This document shows positions 1 through 6,814 of a stretch of 9,322 nucleotides of DNA, piece by piece. Source of the DNA: JAMXLO01 sp035492535 (lineage in GTDB: Bacteria; Pseudomonadota; Alphaproteobacteria; Acetobacterales; Acetobacteraceae); the NCBI GenBank assembly GCA_035492535.1, contig DATJJM010000417.1:1-9322 (forward strand). Reading direction: 5' to 3'. Both the position numbers and the translations under genes were made by a program. The notes under the pieces are model-generated. The model did not search any database. It saw only the letters and a list, made by a program, of their open reading frames with translations, and was not told the origin of the DNA. Position 1 is the stretch's first letter; every line of letters begins with the position of its first letter.

Positions 1-111
1 AGGTGCTCCGAGGGGCCCCATTACAACAAGCGCGGATGATGGCTTCTACGGCTGTCCATCTTGTACCCCGGCGGCGGACGTTATCACACGCCAAAAGCGT
101 CGCGAGCTAGC

Positions 112-1350
112 TTATGCCTGCACTCCCTCGATTACATTGCCAAAGCGCACCCAGGTCTTGCCGTCCCATCGCATGAGTTGGAGTGCGCGCATCGGCCGAT
201 AGTTGGTCGGGCTGGTGCTGATCTTGATGCCGGGCAGGAGCGTCGGCAGCGCCAAGTCCCTCAGGTTCGTCGCCTGGCGCATGACATTCTCACGCGAGAA
301 GTCGTCGCCGCATTGCTTCAGCACCTGCATCAGGGTCTTGCAGCAGCTATACGCGTAGACGTAGGTGATATCGCTGATGTCTCCGCCCGGCAGGTATTTC
401 GCCATGAAATCCCGCCACTCCTTCATGCCGGCATCGTCCTTAAAGCCCGGATCGGTCGGATCCTTGAGATAGCCCGTGCTGACGATGCCGACGCCCTTCT
501 CCGGGCCGACTGGTTCCATGACCAGGCCCACCGATACCGCCACGCTGTTCAGGATGTGCATCGGCTTCCAGCCGAGATCGTACACCTTGCGGATGGTCTG
601 TACTGCGAACTTGGGGATCGCTACCGTCACGAGCACATCGCAGCCAGCGGCATGCAGGCTGGTGATCTGTGAATCGATCGTGGGATCGGTCACCTCATAG
701 GTAACCGCCTTGACGACGGACTTGTCCCAGTTGTCACCCAGCACATCCTTCATGCCCGCGGGGTAGTCTTTGCCGTAATCGTCGTTCTGATAGATGATGC
801 CGATCTTGGCGTCCGGCTTCTCGGCCAGGATGTACTTAGCGTAGACCTGCGCCTCGGTGCGATAGCTGGTCTGGAAGCCAATCGTCCACGGATGTTCTTT
901 GTAGTCACCCCATTTGTCGGCGCCGCTGGCGACGAACAGGTGGGGCACCTTCTTCTGGTTCACGTAGCGCACGATCGCGGAGTTGGTCGGGGTCCCGAGC
1001 GTGTTGAACAGGAAGGCGACCTTGTCTTCCTCGATCAGGCGCCGCACCTGCTCGACCGTCTTGGGCGGGCTATACTGATCGTCGTAGGAGATGAAGTTGA
1101 TCTTGCGCCCGGCAACGCCGCCCTGATCGTTCACCATCTGATTAAAGAACGCCATCTCCAGCCTACCACTGGAACTGTACGAGGACGCCGGGCCGCTGTA
1201 TGGATTGGTGTGGCCAATCTTGATCTCTGTAGCGGTGACGCCGGTGATGTCGGCGGCCGAAGCACGAAGAGATGTTGTCGCGAGTCCGGCGGCGGTCGCC
1301 GTTGCCAGGCGTACAGCATTGCGGCGCGTCAACTTTGGCGATGACGTCAT
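112..1350 (-). CDS. Branched-chain amino acid-type ABC transporter substrate-binding protein (Peripla_BP_6 / LivK-like)
   Basis: This is a periplasmic solute receptor that would deliver its ligand to a LivHM-type ABC importer. From the chosen ATG it is 412 aa, usual for the family. Residues 8-15 (TRRNAVRL) followed by an alanine-rich stretch look like a Tat signal, with a likely AxA cleavage near residue 32. The mature part opens with the family start (IKIGHTNPYSGPAS) and continues through GGVAGRKINF, YSPPKTVEQVRRL, LGTPTNSA, YQNDDYGKDY, KDPTDP and KQCGDD, all typical of the Peripla_BP_6 subgroup annotated as branched-chain or aromatic-acid binding proteins. ATG 1350 is preferred to GTG 1359 because AGGGAG (1359-1364) lies 8 bases before the ATG and overlaps the GTG. 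No permease or ATPase adjoins it within the window. The true ligand cannot be read from the sequence; the amino-acid label is only the family default. Confidence 0.93.
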   Translation of the reverse strand: MTSSPKLTRRNAVRLATATAAGLATTSLRASAADITGVTATEIKIGHTNPYSGPASSYSSSGRLEMAFFNQMVNDQGGVAGRKINFISYDDQYSPPKTVEQVRRLIEEDKVAFLFNTLGTPTNSAIVRYVNQKKVPHLFVASGADKWGDYKEHPWTIGFQTSYRTEAQVYAKYILAEKPDAKIGIIYQNDDYGKDYPAGMKDVLGDNWDKSVVKAVTYEVTDPTIDSQITSLHAAGCDVLVTVAIPKFAVQTIRKVYDLGWKPMHILNSVAVSVGLVMEPVGPEKGVGIVSTGYLKDPTDPGFKDDAGMKEWRDFMAKYLPGGDISDITYVYAYSCCKTLMQVLKQCGDDFSRENVMRQATNLRDLALPTLLPGIKISTSPTNYRPMRALQLMRWDGKTWVRFGNVIEGVQA

Positions 1351-1358
1351 GGTTCGCA

Positions 1359-1364
1359 CTCCCT
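1359..1364 (-). promoter_or_regulatory. Ribosome binding site deciding the LivK-like start
   Basis: AGGGAG on the minus strand lies 8 bases upstream of ATG 1350. It overlaps the alternative in-frame GTG at 1359, so it supports the ATG as start. Confidence 0.6.
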
Positions 1365-1758
1365 AACCAGCTGCGGCGGGCCGCAGCTGCGATTTTCCTT
1401 GCTGCGTCACGGGCGATGCCCGCTTCGGCGCCACCAGCGGCGGCTCGGTCCGAACGGCGGACCGACGGTCCACCACGAGATTGCGGTGGACACTATCGGC
1501 GAAGGCGGCGGTAAAGGCCAGGGGAGATGTCAGACGGCGGTCTGACTATTGTCTCGCCCGCTCACTCATCGACACATCATGCGCGGCGGATCATGTGTCT
1601 CGGGCAATATCAGGTGGGGTTAGTCGTTCTTCCATGTTCCAGCTCGCGTTGCAGCTTCCAGAACTCGCCCTGCCGTGCCATTTTCGGCGGGCACTAGGTC
1701 GACCACCCTCCGCTGGCAGTGCGCGGGCACCACAAGATCCCATGTCGCTGTCGCTGGC
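1365..1758. other. Gene-free stretch with several short inverted repeats
   Basis: No convincing gene is found between the LivK-like start and the end of the CBS gene; open frames here have no recognisable family motif. The stretch is rich in short dyads: 1368-1389 (listed separately), TCGGTCCG 1445-1452 with CGGACCGA 1458-1465, GTCCACC 1468-1474 with GGTGGAC 1485-1491, GTCAGAC 1529-1535 with GTCTGAC 1540-1546, and GACACAT 1571-1577 with ATGTGTC 1593-1599. It must hold the promoter of the LivK-like gene, reading leftward, but I see no clear -35/-10 pair. Confidence 0.5.
1368..1389. repeat. Perfect 9-bp inverted repeat in the leader of the LivK-like gene
   Basis: CAGCTGCGG at 1368-1376 pairs exactly with CCGCAGCTG at 1381-1389 across a 4-base loop. 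In the mRNA of the LivK-like gene the hairpin would end three bases before the AGGGAG ribosome binding site. There is no following T-run on the minus strand, so a leader hairpin or protein-binding dyad fits better than a terminator. Confidence 0.6.
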
Positions 1759-2192
1759 TCAAATGCGCATGCGTGAGATATCGAGAAGAACACTCGCTTC
1801 CAGTTCCTTCTCGTCGAGGCGGTGTTTCACCAGATCACCGATACTCACGATGCCCTTCAGTTCGTTGTCCTCGATCACCGGCAAGTGGCGGATCCGAGCT
1901 GTTGTCATTGTCGCAAGCACGGCATCCACGCGATCGGAGGAGCGACAACTGATAATGCGTGTCGACATCAGTTGTTGGACATGAAAGCTGTGCACCGCAG
2001 CGCCTTCTCGGGCCACAGCGTTGATGAAGTCCCGTTCCGAGAATATGCCGCCGGTATCATCCACCGATCTTCAACTATCAAGGCGCCAATGCGATGCTCT
2101 GCCAGCCTGCGAACCGCAAGTTCGACACTATCGGTGGTGTGTATCTTTACGACGTGAGGGCCTTTGACCCGCAAAACGTCGGAAACAAGCAT
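1759..2192 (-). pseudogene. Two-CBS-domain protein, broken by a one-base frameshift
   Basis: Repaired, this would be a ~144-residue stand-alone CBS-pair protein, a small cytoplasmic module of a type that usually binds adenine nucleotides. The start is ATG 2192 with AGGAGG (2198-2203) five bases upstream, giving MLVSDVLRVKG. The first frame carries CBS1 (TDSVELAVRRLAEHRIGALI) to about EDRWM near 2060. The second resumes at TGGIFSERDF and carries CBS2 (QQLMST, RIRHLPVIEDNELKGIVSIG) to the conserved end RLDEKELEASVLLDISRMR and a TGA at 1759-1761. Near 2055-2060 one base appears to be missing: the first frame reads on into unrelated sequence while family-like residues continue in the other frame. 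As it stands only a short CBS1 product would be made, unless the shift is a sequencing error. It lies 140 bases downstream of the sugar permease operon on the same strand. Confidence 0.85.
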
Positions 2193-2197
2193 GGCTG

Positions 2198-2203
2198 CCT
2201 CCT
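2198..2203 (-). promoter_or_regulatory. Shine-Dalgarno site of the CBS gene
   Basis: AGGAGG on the minus strand, five bases before ATG 2192. It fixes the start and excludes the longer upstream open frame that begins at 2306. Confidence 0.7.
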
Positions 2204-2332
2204 GCGATCTGACCCGCACTGGTGCCCTTCTGGATGGTGATTGCTCGCAAGCAGTCCTTCGAGGGTGCACAGGCGATACAGTGCAAACTACGCGACGGGC
2301 CCACACTAGTGAGAGCTACGTCACACCTCGCG

Positions 2333-3241
2333 TCAGCCCTTCACACCACCCATGGTGAGGCCCGATGACATGCGGCGGCGGAATGCATAATAGGTGGCGA
2401 CCGGTGGCAGGGCATAGATGATCGCGGTCGCCATCATGTAGTTCCAGGGCGCCTGATCACTGTTGGTGAACTGGGCAAGCGCGACGGGCACGGTCATACT
2501 GCGCTTATTAGACAGCAACAGGAACTGGTACAGGTACTCGTTCCATGCCAGCAGCAGCGCATAGGTGCCGACCGCGACGAGCGCGGGCGCCATCAACGGC
2601 AGATAGATGCGAAAGTAGACCTGCACGGGCGAAGCGCCGTCGATCCGCGCGGACTCATCCAGCTCCAGCGGAATGCTCCGGCCGTACTCCTGGAAGATGA
2701 AGATCGCATATGGTGTGGCGAAGGTGACCAACGCAGCGATGACCGACCATGGATTGTCGTGCAGTCCATAGTGATTCATGATCAGGTAGAAAGGAATGGC
2801 CAGGAACGACGCCGGAATCACGTAGGTCAGCAGCGCGGCATTGGTAATGAGCCAGCCGTTGTGCAGTTGCATCCTAGCCACCGAAAAGCTTGTCAACGAC
2901 CCGATCAGCAGTACCAATAGGGTTGTCATGGTGGCAATGAAGATGCTGTTGCCAAACTGATGCCAGAAATTTTCCAGGTACCAATAGCCCTGCGTCACCA
3001 CGATCCAGAAGCTGTGGGGCGAAGGTTGCGGCGGCCAGATGTGTTCGCCGAAGACGTCGCCTCCCGACTCGAGTGCAACCATGACCATGTTGTAAATCGG
3101 CATGATCGTCCACACCAGGACCAACACGCTGAGCAGCACCGTACCCGCGCGAGTCAGCCGCCGACGTCTGCGCGCGGCTCGACCCATACGGTGCGCTGTG
3201 AACGATATCGGGCGGACACCGCCGGCGGCGGTCGCGCTCAC
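2333..3241 (-). CDS. Carbohydrate ABC transporter permease, MalG/UgpE-like (pair A)
   Basis: Second inner-membrane subunit of a sugar-type ABC importer (BPD_transp_1), 302 aa. A basic N-terminus (RAARRRRR, residues 21-28) precedes a first membrane helix at about 33-50 ending in the MalG-like MPIYNM. Further hydrophobic helices lie at about 100-122, 133-155, 166-184, 218-240 and 268-287. The cytoplasmic EAA loop that contacts the ATPase is clear at about 193-217: ELDESARIDGAS followed by YFRIYLPLMAP. The GTG start overlaps the stop of the upstream permease in a GTGA arrangement (3238-3241), so translation is probably coupled. Another in-frame start, MGRAARR, lies 18 codons further in. It is last in the operon binding protein-MalF-MalG. 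Its paralogue at 6811-7698 is alignable along nearly the whole length. Confidence 0.93.
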   Translation of the reverse strand: MSATAAGGVRPISFTAHRMGRAARRRRRLTRAGTVLLSVLVLVWTIMPIYNMVMVALESGGDVFGEHIWPPQPSPHSFWIVVTQGYWYLENFWHQFGNSIFIATMTTLLVLLIGSLTSFSVARMQLHNGWLITNAALLTYVIPASFLAIPFYLIMNHYGLHDNPWSVIAALVTFATPYAIFIFQEYGRSIPLELDESARIDGASPVQVYFRIYLPLMAPALVAVGTYALLLAWNEYLYQFLLLSNKRSMTVPVALAQFTNSDQAPWNYMMATAIIYALPPVATYYAFRRRMSSGLTMGGVKG

Positions 3242-4161
3242 AGCTGCACCTCCGTGGTGCGCAGTTTGCGCATCAGTATAATCACGAGCGGGATCATCAA
3301 TGGCAGCGCCGACATGACCGCCGCGACCCCGAGTTCCGGATGGCCCATGTCATAGGCATTGCGGATGCCCAGGGTGGCCAGCACGTGCGTCGAGTTGGCC
3401 GGCCCGCCGCCGCTGACGAAAAATACCGAATTGAAGTCGCCAAGCAGGAAGATCGTCGCAAGCAGCGTCAGAACAAGATAGAGGTTGGCCAGCATCGGAA
3501 AGGTCACGTAGACGAAGCTGCGCAGCCCGGTGGCGCCGTCGACCTTGGCGGCATCCATCACCTCTTGCGGAAGCGACATTCTGCCGGCGAGCAGAATAAC
3601 GGTCCAGAACGGCAGCCATTTCCAGATATGCGACGCGATAGCGGAGCCCAGGGCGAACCAGCGCTGATTGAGCCATGAAGGGCCCTCGATCCCGAACAGA
3701 ATATACAGAGTGTTATTGAGAAGTCCCCACTCGCCATTCAGCATCCAATGGATTGATATGAAGCTGGGCAATGCCGGGATCGCCCAGGGCAGAACGAAGA
3801 TCACCAGCAGCGTCTTGATCCACCAGCCGGGTTGCATGAAGAAGCCGGACAGCAAGAGCGCGAGGAACAGTTTGAGATTCACGCCGAAGGCGAGAAAAAG
3901 CAGCGTGTTGACCAGGGTCTGCTGGTAGACCGGGTCGCTGAACAGCTCGCTATACAGATGCGGCGAGCTGCCCATCCACGCGCCATACAGCACGGGGTAG
4001 ACCACAAAGGCCAGAAAGACTCCGATGTAGGGTACAACGAAAGCTACTGCCCAGGTGAACTCGGAGCCGCGCAGGCGGCCCTGCCAGGAACGCAGCAGCG
4101 GCCGCCGCCGGGCTGCCGGACGGCCTATGAGGGTGACTGATGCGCTGGCCATGTCAGCCAC
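3238..4161 (-). CDS. Sugar ABC transporter permease, MalF/UgpA-like (pair A)
   Basis: First inner-membrane subunit of the sugar-type importer, 307 aa from GTG 4161, the short MalF class without the long periplasmic insert. Membrane helices lie at about 37-60, 83-108, 115-132, 177-193, 224-245 and 280-297. The EAA loop is at about 197-224 (LPQEVMDAAKVDGATG, then TFPML). GTG 4161 directly follows the TGA of the binding-protein gene (4162-4164). An in-frame ATG at 4152 would shorten it by three residues; neither has a strong ribosome binding site, so the exact start is open. Its end overlaps the next gene by four bases. It aligns without gaps over 275 residues with the permease at 5897-6814, including an identical FLALLLSGFFM and IWKWLPFWTVI. 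Confidence 0.93.
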   Translation of the reverse strand: MADMASASVTLIGRPAARRRPLLRSWQGRLRGSEFTWAVAFVVPYIGVFLAFVVYPVLYGAWMGSSPHLYSELFSDPVYQQTLVNTLLFLAFGVNLKLFLALLLSGFFMQPGWWIKTLLVIFVLPWAIPALPSFISIHWMLNGEWGLLNNTLYILFGIEGPSWLNQRWFALGSAIASHIWKWLPFWTVILLAGRMSLPQEVMDAAKVDGATGLRSFVYVTFPMLANLYLVLTLLATIFLLGDFNSVFFVSGGGPANSTHVLATLGIRNAYDMGHPELGVAAVMSALPLMIPLVIILMRKLRTTEVQL

Positions 4162-5538
4162 TCAGCTCTGCGCCACCGGGTATCGTGCGAAAATCTCCTC
4201 CACCCGCTTGAACGCCTTCTCTGCGGCCGCCTGAGGTGTCAGCCCGCCGGTCATGATGTCGGTCCAGGCGATGCTCCAGACATGCTCGTTCTGCACCTGG
4301 GCATAGGCCGGATTGTAGACCCAGAACGACGGCGTGGTCGGCCCGAGTAGTCCTTGCTGGACATACGCCACGCGGTGCTGGTCCGTCGGGTCGAGCCACC
4401 ATGGGTCGTTCTTCACGATCGACGGCATGGCCGGAATGTTGCGGCCCAAACCTGTCTTCAGATACTCGTTGGAGACCGTCGGCTGAATGAAATACCTGAG
4501 GAAGTCCGTTGCCACCTCGACGTTCTTGGCACCTTTGGGGATCAGGCCACAGGCGTTGGCGGCCATACTCGGCACTGGCTTGCCGTCGTTGCCGAGCGGC
4601 AAGCCCATGGTTACGATGTCCCGGTAGTCATTCTCGTCGTGAATGACCGCGACCTCGGTCGAGATCGTCCCGTCGAGGTCCATCACGATCTGCTTCGCAT
4701 GGAATGCGTTGTTGTCGTCCGCGTCGTTCCAGTTGATCGCCCCGGGCGGCACATAGCCTTCTTTGTACGCCGTGGCCGGATAGGTCAGCGCTTTTATAGC
4801 CGCTTCCCGCACCATCGGGTCGTCGAGATGCAGCCTGCCGTCCTTGCTGACGATGTTCTGTCCGCCATTGGCGATCAGGAAATAATTGAACAGGGCATTC
4901 GGATCGACGCCGTTGGTGCTGACCTGGAATCCCAGGCCATACACCTTTCGCTCACCACGCGCGCGCAATCCCTTTTGCACGCCTTTGAAGAAGTCATAGT
5001 AGGCATCCCAGGTCTTCGGGATGTCCTCTGTCTTATAACCGGCCTTCTCGACCAGCGACCGCCAGATGTGGTTCGGTAATACGGCCGTCGTATAGGGCAC
5101 GCCATAATAGCTGCGACGTTTCACCACGCTGTTGTAGCAATAGGCCGACAGCAGCGCGGTCTCGGTGTACTCCTTGCGCTGCGTCTCGATGATGTCGCTC
5201 ACGTCGAGCAGTTTGTCGTCCCAGGCATACAGTGCAACGATCTCTGCTGGCGTATTCTGGAACAAGTCCGGGACTATTCCGCTCGTCACCGCCGATACGA
5301 TCTTCTGACGCATCGGCGCAAAAGGAATGATGCTAAAGTCGATAGTGTTGCCGCTGACCTTCTGATAGTCGGTGACAATCTTGCGGAAGGCCACGTCCTC
5401 TTCCTGGACGAAGCCTTGTATCCACCACACCGCAGCCGTCGTGGCCGCGGCCCTGGCAAGGTAGGGGCACGCCAAATTTCCGCTTGCCGCAATTCCCAGA
5501 GACGCGCCAATCACAGACCGACGGCTAAGGGTTCCCAT
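4162..5538 (-). CDS. Sugar-type (family 1) ABC transporter substrate-binding protein
   Basis: Periplasmic receptor of the importer, 458 aa, within the usual range for SBP_bac_1/UgpB-like proteins. The N-terminus has a twin-arginine motif (SRRSVIG, residues 5-11), a hydrophobic stretch and a likely AxA cleavage near residue 30, so Tat export in folded form is likely. No lipobox is placed for lipoprotein processing; C24 lies inside the signal. The mature part starts with AVWWIQGF and carries family-typical segments: IIPFAPMRQKIVSAVTSG (about 71-88), the IVPDLF region, YGVPYTT, GLIPKGAKNVEVATDFLRYF and a tryptophan-rich C-terminal lobe. ATG 5538 has AGGAAGGAA (5545-5553) six bases upstream. It is first in an operon with the two permeases. 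The ligand cannot be deduced; a sugar, polyol or glycerol-phosphate-like compound would fit the family. Confidence 0.93.
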   Translation of the reverse strand: MGTLSRRSVIGASLGIAASGNLACPYLARAAATTAAVWWIQGFVQEEDVAFRKIVTDYQKVSGNTIDFSIIPFAPMRQKIVSAVTSGIVPDLFQNTPAEIVALYAWDDKLLDVSDIIETQRKEYTETALLSAYCYNSVVKRRSYYGVPYTTAVLPNHIWRSLVEKAGYKTEDIPKTWDAYYDFFKGVQKGLRARGERKVYGLGFQVSTNGVDPNALFNYFLIANGGQNIVSKDGRLHLDDPMVREAAIKALTYPATAYKEGYVPPGAINWNDADDNNAFHAKQIVMDLDGTISTEVAVIHDENDYRDIVTMGLPLGNDGKPVPSMAANACGLIPKGAKNVEVATDFLRYFIQPTVSNEYLKTGLGRNIPAMPSIVKNDPWWLDPTDQHRVAYVQQGLLGPTTPSFWVYNPAYAQVQNEHVWSIAWTDIMTGGLTPQAAAEKAFKRVEEIFARYPVAQS

Positions 5539-5544
5539 GCCGTG

Positions 5545-5553
5545 TTCCTTCCT
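5545..5553 (-). promoter_or_regulatory. Shine-Dalgarno site of the sugar-binding-protein gene
   Basis: The purine-rich AGGAAGGAA on the minus strand, six bases before ATG 5538, supports that start. Confidence 0.6.
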
Positions 5554-5582
5554 GTTCGGAGCGCTGCGCCTTAGTCGGCGGC

Positions 5583-5597
5583 GTCAATTTGATTGAC
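5583..5597. promoter_or_regulatory. 15-bp palindrome, candidate operator of the sugar transport operon
   Basis: GTCAAT, TTG, ATTGAC: perfect 6-bp arms around a 3-base centre, about 45 bases before the binding-protein ATG. It starts three bases downstream of a possible -10 box, so a bound protein would cover the transcription start. The symmetry is visible in the sequence; the role as operator is inference, and no regulator gene of the sugar operon is present in the window. Confidence 0.4.
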
Positions 5598-5600
5598 CTT

Positions 5601-5629
5601 AATCTACGCTCGCGTCTGTCTGTCCACAA
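5601..5629 (-). promoter_or_regulatory. Weak sigma-70-like promoter candidate for the sugar operon
   Basis: On the minus strand TTGTGG (5624-5629) and TAGATT (5601-5606) are spaced by 17 bases, roughly 50 to 90 bases upstream of the binding-protein ATG. The matches to consensus are partial (three and four of six), so this is a positional guess supported by the adjacent palindrome. Confidence 0.25.
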
Positions 5630-5693
5630 GAAATATTAGCGTGGCCATCCAGTGGAGCACGCGCCGCCAACCTCAACAGTCCATGATCCATCC

Positions 5694-5739
5694 GGCGCCT
5701 AATTCCGGGCAGCGGCTATCCGCTGCAGTGGCAGGCGCC
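5694..5739. repeat. Nested inverted repeats in the divergent intergenic region
   Basis: An inner hairpin, GCAGCGG (5709-5715) with CCGCTGC (5720-5726) over a 4-base loop, sits between GGCGCCT (5694-5700) and AGGCGCC (5733-5739). The two outer arms are complementary; because GGCGCC is itself a palindrome they can also be read as direct repeats. The structure lies 158-203 bases before the start of the + strand permease gene. The rest of the 358-base divergent region shows no gene; in particular no remnant of a second binding protein was recognised. Confidence 0.45.
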
Positions 5740-5884
5740 ACGCCATCCACTAGAGCGGATGCTGTCGGACCCGCGTGTCGCCGATCAACGCGCAACAGCG
5801 AGTGAATCGTCTGCTCGCCCGCCGTCGGGATCCATGGTATCTGTCTCGACGTGGTCACGCGTGCCGGCAGATCCGCCAGTACGC

Positions 5885-5890
5885 GAGAGG
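5885..5890 (+). promoter_or_regulatory. Shine-Dalgarno site of the second MalF-like permease
   Basis: GAGAGG lies six bases before ATG 5897 and supports this start. Confidence 0.5.
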
Positions 5891-5896
5891 TGATGC

Positions 5897-6814
5897 ATGA
5901 GCAGTACGCAGCAGGTTCCTTCAGTCGGACCGAGCGTATCGGTCAAGAACCCACTGCGCCCGGTCGGGCAACGCCACCTGCACGACTCGGATGTCACGTG
6001 GACCATCGCCTTTCTGATCCCCTATGCGGCGGTGTTCCTTGCCTTCGTGGTAAATCCCGCCGGCTACGCGCTGTGGATGGCCAGCAACCCCTCGCTCTAC
6101 ACGCAACTGGCCGAGGATCCCCGCTATCTGCGGACAGTGGTGAACACTCTGCTCTTCGTCGGCCTTAGCGTGAACGTAAAGATGTTCCTGGCGCTGCTGC
6201 TGTCGGGCTTTTTTATGCTCCGGCGATGGTGGATCAAGCCGCTGTTGACAATCTTTCTTCTGCCCTGGCTGGTGGCGGCAGTCCAAGTATTCATTTCTTT
6301 TCATTGGATGCTCATCGGCGAGCAAGGTCTCATCAACCGCATCCTGTCGGTGGTGTTCGGCATCGATGGCCCGATGTGGTTCAATCACCGCTGGCTCGCA
6401 CTCGGTTCGGACATTGTCGCCTACATCTGGAAATGGCTGCCGTTTTGGACCGTGATTTTCCTCGCCGGCCGCATGGCGATCCCGCGCGACGTCTATGATG
6501 CAGCCGCGATCGATGGAGCCACCGGCGCGCGCAGATTCGTTCATGTTGTCTGGCCACTGCTGGCGAACCTTTATCTCGTGTGCACTTTGCTCGCCACACT
6601 CTGGACGTTCGGCGACTTCGTAACCGTCTACTTTGTTTCGGGCGGCGCGCCGGTGTGGTCCACGGAAGTACTGGCGACGCTCGGCTTTCAATATGCCTTC
6701 GATGCAGGGGAACCTGCCCTTGGCATGGCGGCGATGCTGTCCGCCCTCCCGGTGCTGGTTCCTATCGCGATTGCGATGATTCGTTGGCTCCAGACAAGTG
6801 ACCTGCAACTGTGA
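5897..6814 (+). CDS. Sugar ABC transporter permease, MalF/UgpA-like (pair B)
   Basis: Inner-membrane subunit of a sugar-type ABC importer, 305 aa. Membrane helices lie at about 35-58, 81-106, 113-132, 175-191, 222-243 and 278-295. The EAA loop at about 195-222 reads IPRDVYDAAAIDGATG. From residue 31 to the C-terminus it aligns without gaps with the permease at 3238-4161 (LANLYLV, VLATLG, and a QL end in both), so the two arose by duplication. The N-terminal 30 residues differ. It is transcribed divergently from the binding-protein gene and has no binding-protein gene before it. Either the receptor at 4162-5538 serves both pairs or the partner is elsewhere. Its stop overlaps the next gene by four bases. 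Confidence 0.93.
   Translation: MSSTQQVPSVGPSVSVKNPLRPVGQRHLHDSDVTWTIAFLIPYAAVFLAFVVNPAGYALWMASNPSLYTQLAEDPRYLRTVVNTLLFVGLSVNVKMFLALLLSGFFMLRRWWIKPLLTIFLLPWLVAAVQVFISFHWMLIGEQGLINRILSVVFGIDGPMWFNHRWLALGSDIVAYIWKWLPFWTVIFLAGRMAIPRDVYDAAAIDGATGARRFVHVVWPLLANLYLVCTLLATLWTFGDFVTVYFVSGGAPVWSTEVLATLGFQYAFDAGEPALGMAAMLSALPVLVPIAIAMIRWLQTSDLQL

Noticed and set aside
61..672. 203-codon open frame on the plus strand opposite the LivK-like gene
   Set aside because: Composition and lack of motifs mark it as a shadow; the minus-strand gene is strongly supported across this region.
1368..1389. Hairpin considered as a rho-independent terminator
   Set aside because: On the minus strand it is followed by the ribosome binding site and not a T-run; on the plus strand no gene ends before it.
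1481..1984. 167-codon plus-strand frame spanning the gene-free stretch and the CBS gene
   Set aside because: It runs antisense through the second CBS domain, shows no motif of its own, and its serine/arginine-rich make-up looks non-coding.
4354..5079. 241-codon open frame on the plus strand inside the sugar-binding-protein gene
   Set aside because: It is antisense to a well-supported Tat-exported binding protein and shows no recognisable domain or ribosome binding site.
5539..5896. Remnant of a second binding-protein gene ahead of permease pair B
   Set aside because: None of the plus-strand frames in the divergent region resembles the C-terminus of a solute-binding protein.
5921..6808. 295-codon open frame on the minus strand opposite the second MalF-like permease
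   Set aside because: It is antisense to a clear permease gene, rich in R, H, Q and E with no family motif, and typical of a shadow frame in GC-rich coding DNA.
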